Source: Elusimicrobiota bacterium
Lineage (GTDB): Bacteria; Elusimicrobiota; Elusimicrobia; Elusimicrobiales; UBA9959
Assembly (NCBI GenBank): GCA_026388155.1
Contig: JAPLKI010000002.1
Location: 1 to 64,000, forward strand
Direction of reading: 5' to 3'
Length of the DNA stretch: 64,000 bases
The translations under genes and the position numbers were made by a program. The notes below the pieces were generated by a model. That model made no database searches, was not told the origin of the DNA, and saw only the letters and a list, made by a program, of their open reading frames with translations. This document shows positions 1-8,822 of the stretch, piece by piece (the stretch's first letter is position 1; the number at the start of each line of letters is the position of its first letter).

Positions 1-233
1 CCGCGACGGTGAGGACCGTTCAAGTCTGAAAGCATTGTCTTTCAGACGCGTTCCGGAGCCGGCGGAAGACTTCAGGATTCTTCTTTAAAACCCGGTCCCG
101 GAGCGCGCGGGGAAAGCGCCGGCGCCCGTTCCCGCAAGATACGCGGGCGTCAGGGTGCCTCATTGCGGAAGTCGGGTCGGCCCGGCTGACGCCGCAGCTG
201 ACCCCGTTTTATCCTGTAAAACCGCTGCAAAAA
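1..233. other. Window edge: possible 3' end of an upstream gene, plus a hairpin
   Basis: Frame 2 is open from the window edge to a TAA at 86-88 (29 codons, ending ...FRILL). It could be the tail of an upstream + strand gene, but it is too short to identify. Inside it lies a perfect 9-bp hairpin, GTCTGAAAG (24-32) pairing with CTTTCAGAC (39-47), with no T-run after it. From 89 to 233 I see no gene; the sequence is GC-rich leader to the promoter that follows. Confidence 0.25.
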
Positions 234-262
234 TTGCTATTTTATATACTGGGCCGTAATAT
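234..262 (+). promoter_or_regulatory. Sigma-70-type promoter of the MCE gene
   Basis: TTGCTA (234-239), a 17-bp spacer and TAATAT (257-262) form a good promoter match. It would start a ~30-nt leader ending in the AGGAAA ribosome site at 290-295 in front of the ATG at 298. Confidence 0.55.
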
Positions 263-297
263 AGATATCATTCGCTGGCCCGGGTTAACAGGAAAGC

Positions 298-1596
298 ATG
301 AACGGCGAGATGAAAGTGGGTTTGTTCGTGTTGGCGGGCGCTATCCTTTTCAGCACCGCCATATTCCTGCTTGGCGACTATTCTTTCCAGCGTTTTTATA
401 CCATTAACGCCGAATTCAGCGATGTGGCCGGACTTCCGGACAAAGCCGCCGTCAAACTCTCCGGCGTTGAAGTCGGAAAGATCAAAAAAATATTTTTAAA
501 GAAAGAGAAAGTGATAGTGGAGCTGTACATCAGGGAGGGCGTGAAAATTTACCGCAACGCGCACTATCTGGTGGGCTCAACCAGCGTAATCGGTTCCAAA
601 TTCCTTGAGATAGACCAGGGCACTCCCGGTTCCGGCGTTGTGGAGAACGGGGAAACCGTGCTTGGCGAAAATTCCCTGCCGCTGGACCGCGCCATGACCA
701 GAATGATAACCGACCTGCAGGGGCTGATAAAAGATGTGCGCGGCAACGGCAGCCTGACGCGCAACATCAACGAAATCATGACTAATTTGCGCGAGGCAAC
801 GGCCAACTTGAACGAGCTGCTGGCCGATACCCAGCCGCATGCCCAGAGAGTGATGGAGCGCCTTGATTCTATCACCGCCAAACTTGACGACATGCTTACA
901 AAGACCGACGCCATAGTGGATAAAATAAACAGGGGGGAGGGCACCGTGGGGGCTTTGGTGTCCGATAAGCAGATGAAGGAGAACGTAACCTCCACCCTTA
1001 ACAACTTAAAAGACGCCAGCGCCTCGGTAAAAACCGTCGTGGGGCGCATAAACGGCTTTAAAACCTATTGGCGCTGGAATTGGGAATATGAGCCCGCGGC
1101 CAATGCCTCAAGAAGCGACTTCGGGATCAGAATTTATCCCAGGGACGGCCGCTACTATTATGTGGGCGCCGCCAATATCGTAAACATAAAAGACCGGGTC
1201 CGCGGCACGGATTATGAAACCAGAAACACCGTGGACGCGCAGATGGGCTGGGAGCTGAATGGCTTTGACCTGTACGCCGGCGCGATAAGCGGCTCGGCCG
1301 GCGGCGGAGTGCGCTGGCAGCCTTTCTATTACAATTCCAAATGGGATAAAATAAGCCTTATGTTTGAGGCTTCGGAATTTACCCGCAACCGCGTTATAAA
1401 ACGCAGGTTTTTCAATACTCCGCGCTACGACGCGGGCGTGAACGTCGCGTTTAACAAATATATCTCGGCCGCCGTGCGCTTAAACGACCTGACCGAGGTA
1501 AAGCGGCTTGATTACAGCACCAGGATAGCCTTTGAGGATAAGGACATCTCTTATCTTTTAGGGTTCCTCAGCTTCGGCGGGAGCAGCAAAAAATAG
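298..1596 (+). CDS. MCE/MlaD-family lipid-transport substrate-binding protein
   Basis: This 432-residue protein has one N-terminal membrane anchor (about residues 6-26), then an MCE domain (about 35-115) with the typical 'VKLSGVEVGKI' region. A long helical stretch follows with the motif NRGEGTVGALVSD (about 205-217), common in long MlaD-like proteins. The C-terminal ~160 residues are rich in aromatic and alternating residues and may be a beta domain. MCE proteins bind lipids in the periplasm and work with an ABC permease and ATPase. Those partners are not in this window, though they could lie upstream of position 1. The start at 298 has AGGAAA 3-8 nt upstream and a promoter at 234-262. radA begins 2 nt after the stop, so the two are probably co-transcribed. 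Confidence 0.85.
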   Translation: MNGEMKVGLFVLAGAILFSTAIFLLGDYSFQRFYTINAEFSDVAGLPDKAAVKLSGVEVGKIKKIFLKKEKVIVELYIREGVKIYRNAHYLVGSTSVIGSKFLEIDQGTPGSGVVENGETVLGENSLPLDRAMTRMITDLQGLIKDVRGNGSLTRNINEIMTNLREATANLNELLADTQPHAQRVMERLDSITAKLDDMLTKTDAIVDKINRGEGTVGALVSDKQMKENVTSTLNNLKDASASVKTVVGRINGFKTYWRWNWEYEPAANASRSDFGIRIYPRDGRYYYVGAANIVNIKDRVRGTDYETRNTVDAQMGWELNGFDLYAGAISGSAGGGVRWQPFYYNSKWDKISLMFEASEFTRNRVIKRRFFNTPRYDAGVNVAFNKYISAAVRLNDLTEVKRLDYSTRIAFEDKDISYLLGFLSFGGSSKK

Positions 1597-1598
1597 CT

Positions 1599-3023
1599 AT
1601 GAAACTGAGAACCATCTATCGCTGCCAGGAATGCGGCCAGGCTTCCGCCAAGTGGCTGGGCCAGTGCCCGGCCTGCAACGGCTGGAACACCCTGGTGGAA
1701 GAGGCCGAAGAAGTGCTTTCAAAGGCCGCATGCAAGTCGCGCGGGCTGACCGAATTCTCAAGCGACCCGGTAAAACTTTCACAGGCGGGCGCGGAGAAAC
1801 ACAGCTCCATCCCCACCGGCATAGCGGAACTTGACAGGGCGCTTGGGGGCGGCCTGATAGCGGGCCAGGTGCTGCTGCTGGCGGGGCCGCCCGGCATAGG
1901 AAAATCCACTTTAATGCTTGAAGCCGCCAAGGCTCTCGCTTCGGGCGCTTTTAAAGGCGGCGAACTGTTGTATGTCACCGGCGAAGAATCCGTTTCGCAG
2001 GTGGGGTCAAGGGCCGCGCGCCTCGGCGCCGTGGCGGACAATGTGTACCTGATGGCCGAGACCAACCTGGCCAAAGTGCTTGAGGCTTTCAATAAAATAA
2101 AGCCGGCCGCGCTTATCATAGACTCCATACAGACCATGTACCACCCGGATTTTGTGGGCGCGCCGGGTTCCGTGGGCCAGATACGGGAGTGCGCCTCGGA
2201 ACTGCTGAAAACGGTGAAGGCCAAAGGGGCGCCGCTTTTTCTGCTGGGCCATGTGACCAAGGAAGGGACGCTCGCGGGCCCGAAGGTTTTGGAGCACATA
2301 GTGGATACCGTGCTTTATTTTGACGCCGAGAAGAACAATGTTTACAGGATACTGCGCCCCCATAAGAACCGTTTCGGCGCGATAGATGAAATAGGTATTT
2401 TTGAAATGGGGGAAAAAGGCCTTAAGTCCGTGACGGACGCTTCGGCTCTTGCGGCTGAAACGAACCGCGAGCGCGCGCTGGCGGGCCGGGCTTTTTCAGT
2501 GGCTTTTGAAGGTTCCCGTCCGATACTTGCCGAGGTGCAGGCGCTGGTTTCAAGGTCTTATTACCCGTTCCCCAGGCGCACCGTCACCGGCATGGATCTG
2601 AACCGCGCGCAGGTGCTGATGGCCGCGGCGGAAAAAAATGTCGGCCTGCGCCTGGACAACATGGATGTTTTCGCCTCTTTCCAGGGCGGGCTTAAAATAA
2701 AAGACACCGCGCTTGACCTGGCTTTCTGCGCCGCGCTCATCAGTTCGGCAAAAGATATAGAACTGCCGGGGGATTGTCTTTTTATGGGCGAGGTAGGCAT
2801 ACTCGCCCAGACCGCGAACCCCGGTTTCATGGCCAGGCGTCTGGCCGAAGCCGAACGGCTGGGTTTTAAAAAAGCTTTTATTCCGAAGCCCTCCGCCAAA
2901 GAGTCCGCGAAGTTTAAAAACCTCCGGCTTTTTCCTGTGGAGGATCTGGACGGGCTGAACTGCGAGTTGGCGAAGTTTGTTCCCGCCGCTAAAAGCGCGG
3001 CGGTGGATTGCCATAAGCCGTAA
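1599..3023 (+). CDS. radA: DNA repair protein RadA
   Basis: RadA (Sms) is a hexameric ATPase that promotes branch migration in homologous recombination. The 474 residues show all its parts: an N-terminal zinc finger (CxxC at about 9-12 and 24-27), Walker A GPPGIGKST (about 96-104), the RadA signature KNRFG (about 252-256), and a C-terminal Lon-protease-like domain (about 290-455). The length is slightly above the usual 450-460. The last codons (…CHKP-stop) fall in the first unit of the palindromic repeat at 3006-3120, so the very C terminus may be repeat-derived. The gene starts 2 nt after the MCE gene. Confidence 0.95.
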   Translation: MKLRTIYRCQECGQASAKWLGQCPACNGWNTLVEEAEEVLSKAACKSRGLTEFSSDPVKLSQAGAEKHSSIPTGIAELDRALGGGLIAGQVLLLAGPPGIGKSTLMLEAAKALASGAFKGGELLYVTGEESVSQVGSRAARLGAVADNVYLMAETNLAKVLEAFNKIKPAALIIDSIQTMYHPDFVGAPGSVGQIRECASELLKTVKAKGAPLFLLGHVTKEGTLAGPKVLEHIVDTVLYFDAEKNNVYRILRPHKNRFGAIDEIGIFEMGEKGLKSVTDASALAAETNRERALAGRAFSVAFEGSRPILAEVQALVSRSYYPFPRRTVTGMDLNRAQVLMAAAEKNVGLRLDNMDVFASFQGGLKIKDTALDLAFCAALISSAKDIELPGDCLFMGEVGILAQTANPGFMARRLAEAERLGFKKAFIPKPSAKESAKFKNLRLFPVEDLDGLNCELAKFVPAAKSAAVDCHKP

Positions 3024-3120
3024 GGGCGCCGCGCCCGCCATAAGCCGTATGCCAGAGGCCATAGGCTGTTAGGAGCTTGTTGTTAGCTTATGGCATATGG
3101 CCTAAAGCATATGGCTGTTG
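3006..3120. repeat. Large imperfect palindrome overlapping the radA stop codon
   Basis: Units of GCCATAAGCCGTATGCC / GGCATATGGC type are arranged head to head around a short centre near 3070-3080, and could form a ~30-bp imperfect stem. The first unit covers the radA stop codon. There is no clear T-run, so this is more likely a repeat than a simple terminator. Confidence 0.5.
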
Positions 3121-3148
3121 GAAAGTTGCGTTGCTAAAGGAGAAAAAA

Positions 3149-4159
3149 ATGATACTTTGGATATTCAGGGTTATAGCTGTGGTCGGCACTCCCGTGTTTA
3201 CCTATTACACGGTTTCAAGAGACCTTAAGGGAGCGGTGTTCGGCTTTTTTATCGGTCTGGTCATTATAGGCATTGAGCATCTGTTCGAAAGCGTAAGCCT
3301 GTTCTATCTGATCGTAGGGATCATAGGCGCGGCGCTGGGCATTATTGCTTCAAAGCTGCTCGATTACACCGTGTTTCAGATAGAAAACGACAATTTCAAC
3401 CGGATTTGGCTGATGTATAACGGCATTGTCCGGTACGCGCTGGCGCTGCTTGGCATGATGATCTGCGTCAATAAAATACCCGAAATCGACGACCTGGACA
3501 AGAATATCCTCTCGCTCGGGAAGCGCTCAGGCAGGAATATGAAGGTGCTCGACCTGTCGGCAATTGTGGATGGGCGGGTGATCGACATCTGCGAAACACA
3601 TTTCATAACCGGCTCCGTGATCACGCCGCGTTTCGTGGTGCAGGAACTGCACGCGCTGGCGGAATCGGGCGAGCCCATAGCAAGGGCCAAGGGCCGCAGG
3701 GGGCTGGATATCCTGGCGCGTTTGCAGGAGTCAAAGGAAATACTTTTCCGCGTGATAGACCGCGACGTAAAAGAACTGAACGATAATTCCCTTAAAATCG
3801 TGCGTATAGCGTATGAGCTTGGCGCCGCTATCATTACCACGGATTTCAATATCAATAAGCTGGCCGCGCTTGAAAACCTTGTGGCCCTGAACATTAACGA
3901 TCTCTGCATAGCGCTGAAGCCGGTGGTGCTGCCGGGAGAAGATATGTCGGTGTTCGTGATGAAAGACGGCAAGGAAAAAGAACAGGGGGTCGGCTATCTT
4001 GACGACGGAACCATGATAGTGGTGGAGGACGGCCGTGATTTCGTGGGTAAAAAAGTGGATTCCACCGTGCAATCCATCCTTCAGACCTCACAGGGCAGAA
4101 TAATATTCGCAAGGGTAAAGGGCTCGCGAAACCCGGCAGGACCCGGGAACCGACAGTAA
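3149..4159 (+). CDS. PIN-TRAM domain membrane protein (YacL-like putative ribonuclease)
   Basis: I place the start at 3149 because AAAGGAG lies just upstream and the protein then opens directly with membrane helices; an in-frame start at 3077 would add residues from the repeat. The 336-residue protein has about four N-terminal transmembrane helices. A PIN nuclease domain follows (about 125-250) with the acidic residues in LDLSAIVDGRVID, VVQELHALAE and TTDFNIN. A C-terminal TRAM RNA-binding domain (about 270-325) completes it. Proteins of this layout (YacL, sometimes called TRAM/PIN) are widespread, and RNA cleavage is inferred from the fold. In many genomes the gene sits next to ispD, as here. 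Confidence 0.88.
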   Translation: MILWIFRVIAVVGTPVFTYYTVSRDLKGAVFGFFIGLVIIGIEHLFESVSLFYLIVGIIGAALGIIASKLLDYTVFQIENDNFNRIWLMYNGIVRYALALLGMMICVNKIPEIDDLDKNILSLGKRSGRNMKVLDLSAIVDGRVIDICETHFITGSVITPRFVVQELHALAESGEPIARAKGRRGLDILARLQESKEILFRVIDRDVKELNDNSLKIVRIAYELGAAIITTDFNINKLAALENLVALNINDLCIALKPVVLPGEDMSVFVMKDGKEKEQGVGYLDDGTMIVVEDGRDFVGKKVDSTVQSILQTSQGRIIFARVKGSRNPAGPGNRQ

Positions 4160-4288
4160 CTGCTCAGGTAGCCAAGAAGCGGAATTCAGTAGCCAGCAGA
4201 CAGTAGTCGGAATGAGGACGACAGAGAAGAGAAAGGTTCTACATTCTGAATTCTGTCTACTGAGTAATAACGAAGAATAAAGAATACG
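4160..4288. other. Intergenic spacer with GAATTCAGTAG-type repeats
   Basis: Short related words recur (GAATTCAGTAG, CAGACAGTAG, TCTGAATTCTGTCTACTG), partly inverted. A similar AGTCAGAATTCAGAGTAG stretch occurs near 41840. No gene or clear terminator is visible. Confidence 0.35.
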
Positions 4289-5497
4289 ATGGCGAAGAAA
4301 AGCGATAAAAAGCCGCCAAGCCGCCAAACCGCCAGGCCGCCGGCAACCGCTCTTATTCTCGCCGGGGGCACGGGTTCGCGCATGGGCGCCGATAAGCAGT
4401 ACCTGAACCTGCTCTCAAAGCCCATGATAGAATGGACCGTTTCCGCTTTTGAGGACAGCGGCCTGTTTTCTGAAATTGTCCTTGTTCTCAGCCCGGAGAA
4501 CATTAAGAAGCATGGCGACTGGTGGAAGAGCAGGGGCGTGAAACTGGCGCCCTCGGGGCCGAACCGCACGGCCTCGCTTAAAAGCGGTTTTAAAAAAGTA
4601 TCCGCGAGCTCCGCGGTTGTGGCCGTGCACGACGGTGCCCGCCCGCTTGTGAGCCGTAAAGTGATAGCCGGATGCCTCTCGCGCGCGCTAAAAACCGGCG
4701 CCGCCGTGCCGGGCGTGGCGCTCAAAGACACGGTTAAAAAGCTTTCAAAAGACGGTAAAACTTTTGAGGCCACGCTTGAGCGCGCGGCCTATATGGCGGT
4801 GCAGACGCCGCAGTGCTACAGGCGGGCGCTGCTGGCGCGGGCGCTTAAGGCGTCCCGGCCGCAAAGGGATTATACCGACGATTCCCAGCTGCTGGAAATC
4901 CTGGGCGTAAAGCCAGCCGCGGTGGTTTCGGAATATTCAAACCTGAAAGTCACAACGCCCGAGGATCTGATAGTAGCGGAGGCTCTTATGAACGCAAAAG
5001 AAGCAGTTAAAAAAACGCAGCCGCGTGCCAGGTTCGGCTTCGGCTACGATATACACCGCCTGGCCGGCGGCAGGCCCCTTATAATGGGCGGCATAAAGCT
5101 GGATTATCCGAAAGGCCTGCTTGGCCATTCCGACGGCGACGTGGTGCTGCACGCTGTCTGCGACGCGCTTCTCGGCTCAATAGCGGCCGGCGAGATAGGC
5201 GTTTATTTTCCGCCCACCGACCTTACCATAATGGGTATTTCAAGCGTGAATATAGCCGAAAAAACCCTTGAGATCATGCAGGCTAAAAAAGCCGAAATAG
5301 TCAATCTGGATGTGACCATAGTGGCGGAAGAGCCGAAAATGAAGCCTTATTACGACCAGATAAGAAAATCGCTCGCTAAAATTTTTAAGATCGAGATCGA
5401 AAGCGTGAGCGTGAAAGCAAAAAGCCGCGAGGGCCTTGGCGAAGTGGGCCGGGGCGAGGCCATAGTCTGCTACGCCGTGGCAAGCGTGGTTAAATGA
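4289..5497 (+). CDS. ispDF: Bifunctional IspD/IspF enzyme of the MEP isoprenoid pathway
   Basis: This 402-residue fusion carries two non-consecutive steps of the MEP pathway. The N-terminal IspD part (about 15-235; nucleotide-binding motif LILAGGTGSRMG) makes CDP-methylerythritol from MEP and CTP. The C-terminal IspF part (about 247-402; GYDIHRL and GHSDGDVVLHAVCDALLG with metal-binding Asp and His) cyclises the phosphorylated product. IspDF fusions are known from several bacterial groups. The start is preceded only by a weak AAAG-type ribosome site. The next gene overlaps its stop by an ATGA. Confidence 0.95.
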   Translation: MAKKSDKKPPSRQTARPPATALILAGGTGSRMGADKQYLNLLSKPMIEWTVSAFEDSGLFSEIVLVLSPENIKKHGDWWKSRGVKLAPSGPNRTASLKSGFKKVSASSAVVAVHDGARPLVSRKVIAGCLSRALKTGAAVPGVALKDTVKKLSKDGKTFEATLERAAYMAVQTPQCYRRALLARALKASRPQRDYTDDSQLLEILGVKPAAVVSEYSNLKVTTPEDLIVAEALMNAKEAVKKTQPRARFGFGYDIHRLAGGRPLIMGGIKLDYPKGLLGHSDGDVVLHAVCDALLGSIAAGEIGVYFPPTDLTIMGISSVNIAEKTLEIMQAKKAEIVNLDVTIVAEEPKMKPYYDQIRKSLAKIFKIEIESVSVKAKSREGLGEVGRGEAIVCYAVASVVK

Positions 5498-6021
5498 TAA
5501 TGGACGGCAGCGGCAAGCCGAAGAAAGCGGAAGAAGGTCGGGAAAAGCGAAAGAAGGCGGCGGAAATAAGGAAAATTCTTTCTTCGGAAACCTTCAGCCG
5601 CGTTCCGTCGTTTTCAGCCGCGGCCCTTCGCTTTCCGTTGTTTTCCGCGGCTTTCTTGTGTTTTTTTTGCGCCTGCGCCGCGCCGGGACCTGGCGCGCCC
5701 GCCTCCGCGCGGGAGCGGGCGGTGGTTTTTCAAACCCGAAGCTACGCGCTCTCTAAGATCTCCGACCCGGAACTTGAAGCCGCCCTGCCGGATTTTGTGG
5801 CCCAAAGTTACGAGTCCGCTTTAAAAAGCTCGGCGGACACTCCGGCGGAGGCCGGTTTCAGCTACACGCTCTCCCCCAGGGGGGCGGTCAATCCTTTTTC
5901 GGAAGTGGAAGTATCGTGTGTCATAAGGAAAAAATACGCTTCCCGCTACGGCGCCGAACTCTGTTCCGCTTTTTACTCGGCCCTGGATAAGAAAATAAAA
6001 AACGCTTTAAAAAACAACTGA
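5494..6021 (+). CDS. Small lipoprotein-like protein of unknown function
   Basis: The ORF of 175 residues starts in an ATGA overlap with ispDF; a second in-frame ATG is at 5500. The first ~40 residues are lysine-, arginine- and glutamate-rich and are encoded by an inverted repeat (CCGAAGAAAG at 5519-5528, CTTTCTTCGG at 5579-5588). They are followed by a hydrophobic segment ending FLCFFCACAA, which resembles a lipoprotein signal. The remaining ~110 residues look like an ordinary small exported domain with two cysteines. The annotated start is therefore doubtful: translation may begin nearer the hydrophobic segment. cysS starts 1 nt downstream. Confidence 0.55.
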   Translation: MIMDGSGKPKKAEEGREKRKKAAEIRKILSSETFSRVPSFSAAALRFPLFSAAFLCFFCACAAPGPGAPASARERAVVFQTRSYALSKISDPELEAALPDFVAQSYESALKSSADTPAEAGFSYTLSPRGAVNPFSEVEVSCVIRKKYASRYGAELCSAFYSALDKKIKNALKNN

Positions 6022-6022
6022 T

Positions 6023-7432
6023 ATGGACTTGACCGTTTACAACACCCTGACCCGCAAAAAAGAACTGTTTAAGCCTTTAAAGGAAAAGGCCGCCGGTATT
6101 TACACCTGCGGCCCCACGGTGTATCTATTCGCCCATATCGGCAACATGCGCACATACGTCTTTGAGGACAGCCTGGTCCGCGCCCTGAAGTTTCTCGGCT
6201 ACAAAGTGAAGCGCGTTATGAACATCACCGACGTGGGCCACCTTACTTCCGACGCCGACACCGGCGAGGATAAGATGGAACTGGGCGCCAGGCGCGAAGG
6301 CAAATCCGCCTGGGATATAGCCAAATTCTACACCGAGGCCTTTTTTAAGGATTACAAGGCGCTCAACTGCCTTATGCCCGACGTGCTCTGCCCCGCCACG
6401 GAATATATTAAAGAAATGATAGAGCTGGTGCTCGAGCTTGAAAAAAAAGGCTTTACCTACCGCATAGGCGACGGCATATATTTTGACACCGCTAAGTTGC
6501 CGGATTACGGCAAGCTTGCCGGCAAAAGCCATATAGAAGGAATACAGGAGGGAGCGCGGGTCGAGGCTAACGCCGAAAAGCGCAACCCTCACGACTTCGC
6601 GCTCTGGAAATTTTCAACGCCCGGAGAGAAAAGGCAGATGGAATGGCCGTCTCCGTGGGGAACCGGCTTTCCGGGCTGGCATCTGGAATGCTCCGCCATG
6701 GCTATGAAACACCTGGGCGGGACCATAGACATCCACTGCGGCGGCGAGGATCACGTGGCTATACACCATACCAACGAAATAGCCCAGTCCGAAGCCGCCA
6801 CCGGGAAGCCCTTCGCCAGGTACTGGATGCACGGCAGGTTCCTGGTGATGGGCGACACCGGAAAAATGTCCAAATCCGCCGGCGGATTCCTTACCGTTTC
6901 AACACTGCCGGAGAAAGGCTACGACCCACTGGCTTACCGCTATTACTGTTTCCTCACCCATTACCGCAAGCAGCTTGAATTTACCTGGGAGGGGCTTGAG
7001 GCCGCGGCGCGGGGCCTGGACGGCCTGCGCGCGCTGGCCGCGAAGCTGAAGGCCGAGGTTCAGGGAGAGCCTCCCGCGGCGGACAGGAGCGCTAAATATT
7101 TCAATGATTTTGAAGGGGCGCTGGCCGACGATGTGAACCTGCCGGAAGCGCTGGCCGGCCTGTGGGACACTCTTAAAAACGTCTCAATACCCGCGCCGCA
7201 GCGGCTGGCTTTCGCGGTTGCCGCGGAAGACGTGCTGGCGCTCGGCCTTTTTGCCGCCGCGGAGCGCCAGGAACTGCCGGCTGAACTGGCCGCCCTCATA
7301 AAAGAGCGCGAGGCGGCGCGCAAGGCCAAAGATTTTAAACGTTCCGACGAACTGCGCAAGGCGCTTGCCGACAAGGGCGTGCTGATAGAAGATTCCTCCG
7401 GCGGAACAAAGTGGAAACTGGCGCGCGGATGA
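6023..7432 (+). CDS. cysS: Cysteinyl-tRNA synthetase
   Basis: CysS charges tRNA-Cys in the cytoplasm. The 469-residue protein is of normal length and has the class I signatures: CGPTVY with HIGN (about 28-40) and KMSKS in GKMSKSAGG (about 284-289). It also has the zinc-site residues in WHLECSAM and GGEDHVAIHHTNE. The C terminus (about 430-465) is the usual anticodon-end helix bundle. It follows the lipoprotein gene by one nucleotide and overlaps the next gene in an ATGA. Confidence 0.96.
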   Translation: MDLTVYNTLTRKKELFKPLKEKAAGIYTCGPTVYLFAHIGNMRTYVFEDSLVRALKFLGYKVKRVMNITDVGHLTSDADTGEDKMELGARREGKSAWDIAKFYTEAFFKDYKALNCLMPDVLCPATEYIKEMIELVLELEKKGFTYRIGDGIYFDTAKLPDYGKLAGKSHIEGIQEGARVEANAEKRNPHDFALWKFSTPGEKRQMEWPSPWGTGFPGWHLECSAMAMKHLGGTIDIHCGGEDHVAIHHTNEIAQSEAATGKPFARYWMHGRFLVMGDTGKMSKSAGGFLTVSTLPEKGYDPLAYRYYCFLTHYRKQLEFTWEGLEAAARGLDGLRALAAKLKAEVQGEPPAADRSAKYFNDFEGALADDVNLPEALAGLWDTLKNVSIPAPQRLAFAVAAEDVLALGLFAAAERQELPAELAALIKEREAARKAKDFKRSDELRKALADKGVLIEDSSGGTKWKLARG

Positions 7433-8421
7433 GTAAAAAGCAGGGTTTAGCATATAGGGGGGAGAGGATAGGGGCGGTATTAGCCGCTTTTTTTATACTC
7501 TTTTCTTCGGCGGCCTCCGCGCAGGAAATCTCGTCGCGGACATATACCCTTAAAGACGGCTCCTCCCTTTCCTACGCCGAACCGGGACTTTTTAAAACAC
7601 TGGGCTCGGCTCCGGCAGACTTCGGCGCTTTTGTTGCGGACAGCTTTAAAAAAGAAAAGCTTCCCTGGCTTGCCGCCATAACCGCTTCCACGCTTGTCCT
7701 GATGGAATACGACCGGAAAATATACGACCATACCCGCAAACTCGGCAAAAAAATCGGTATCTCAAGCGAGGACAAAAGCAGAACTTTTATTAAAATTGGC
7801 GGTATGTCCATCCTGGACGGGCCGACCGACGCTGGCTCGGCCATGTATTTTTTGGGCGACGGCTGGGTAGCCCTGGGCCTTTTCGGCGGGTTTGAAACTT
7901 ACGGCCGGCTCAAAGGCGACTGGAGAGCGCGCCAGACAGGCTATCAGCTGGCCGAAGGACTGATCGTTACCGGCTTTGCCACGCAGGCGTTAAAGCACGT
8001 TACCGGCCGCGAGGAGCCGGGCGCCGCCGCGGCGCCGCGCGCGGTATGGCGGTTTTTTCCGGGTTTTGGCGCTTTCAGCCGTCACCGTTCCCGCTACGAC
8101 GCTTTTCCCTCGGGGCACATGGCCACCGGCATGATGACCATCACGGTCATAGCTGAAAATTATCCGGAAAAAAAATACGTGAAGCCTGTCGGCTACACAC
8201 TGCTCTGCGCGCTTGGTTTCCAGATGATAAACAACGGGGCGCACTGGTCCAGCGATTACCCGCTGGGCCTGGCGGTCGGCTACGGCGTGGGCCGTGCCAT
8301 AGCTTACGGGGGGCGCACCGCGGCCCGACGCGCCGGGCCGAAAGATATTTCGGCTGTTAATGTCACTCCGTATATTTCTCCTGAAGGGGCGGCCGGCGCG
8401 GCTATGACTTATAAGTTTTAA
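7429..8421 (+). CDS. Exported PAP2-family phosphatase
   Basis: The ATG at 7429 overlaps the cysS stop (ATGA); an upstream GTG at 7411 lies deep inside cysS and is less likely. The 330-residue protein has a signal segment (about 13-30). The PAP2 core includes KHVTGREEP (about 190), FPSGHMATG (about 230) and GAHWSSDYPLG (about 272), where the central His and the final His/Asp are present. The usual Arg of the third motif is not obvious. Relatives remove phosphate from lipid pyrophosphates or phosphatidic acid at the membrane. It ends the core operon just before the tRNA gene. Confidence 0.8.
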   Translation: MSKKQGLAYRGERIGAVLAAFFILFSSAASAQEISSRTYTLKDGSSLSYAEPGLFKTLGSAPADFGAFVADSFKKEKLPWLAAITASTLVLMEYDRKIYDHTRKLGKKIGISSEDKSRTFIKIGGMSILDGPTDAGSAMYFLGDGWVALGLFGGFETYGRLKGDWRARQTGYQLAEGLIVTGFATQALKHVTGREEPGAAAAPRAVWRFFPGFGAFSRHRSRYDAFPSGHMATGMMTITVIAENYPEKKYVKPVGYTLLCALGFQMINNGAHWSSDYPLGLAVGYGVGRAIAYGGRTAARRAGPKDISAVNVTPYISPEGAAGAAMTYKF

Positions 8422-8484
8422 AAAGCGGTCTTTTTTTGATAAAATATCAAAGCGCCTGAGGTGTAAGGCGTTGTAACGGCAAAT

Positions 8485-8558
8485 GCGGGCGTGGTTCAGT
8501 GGTAGAACGCGACCTTGCCAAGGTTGAGATGTGGGTTCGATTCCCATCGCCCGCTCCA
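8485..8558 (+). tRNA. tRNA-Gly (GCC)
   Basis: A cloverleaf is visible: acceptor stem GCGGGCG (8485-8491) with CGCCCGC (8548-8554), D-arm around GTTCAGTGGTAGAAC, anticodon GCC in CTTGCCAAG, and T-arm GGGTTCGATTCCC. CCA is encoded (8556-8558). It marks the border between core genes and the secretome island. Confidence 0.95.
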
Positions 8559-8822
8559 GTTTTAGTTAGGCCATCCCTTCAGGATGGCCTTTTCCATTTA
8601 ATCCGGGGCGATGGGAATCTTCCTTATGGGGAGAGGTCGCTGCCGCTCCATGTCGCCCGCTCAAAAATTTTAGGCATCCTTTTAGGATGGCCTTTTCCAT
8701 TTAATCCGGGGCGATGGGAATCTTCCTTATGGGGAGAGGTCGCTGCCGCTTCATGTCGCCCGCTCAAGAATTTTAGACATCCTTTTAGGATGGTCTTTTC
8801 ATTTAATCCGGGGCGATGGGAA
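8559..8822 (+). repeat. 103-bp tandem repeat made partly of tRNA-Gly 3'-end sequence
   Basis: About 2.3 copies of a 103-bp unit follow the tRNA; equivalent AGGATGG words start at 8581, 8684 and 8787. Each unit has three parts: a hairpin with T-run (GGCATCCTTTTAGGATGGCC then TTTTCC), the block GGGCGATGGGAATC, and a copy of the tRNA end (TCGCCCGCTC). GGGCGATGGGAATC is exactly complementary to 14 nt of the tRNA T-arm/acceptor region (GATTCCCATCGCCC). The first hairpin probably terminates the tRNA transcript. Open frames through this stretch are repetitive and not credible genes. Confidence 0.85.
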
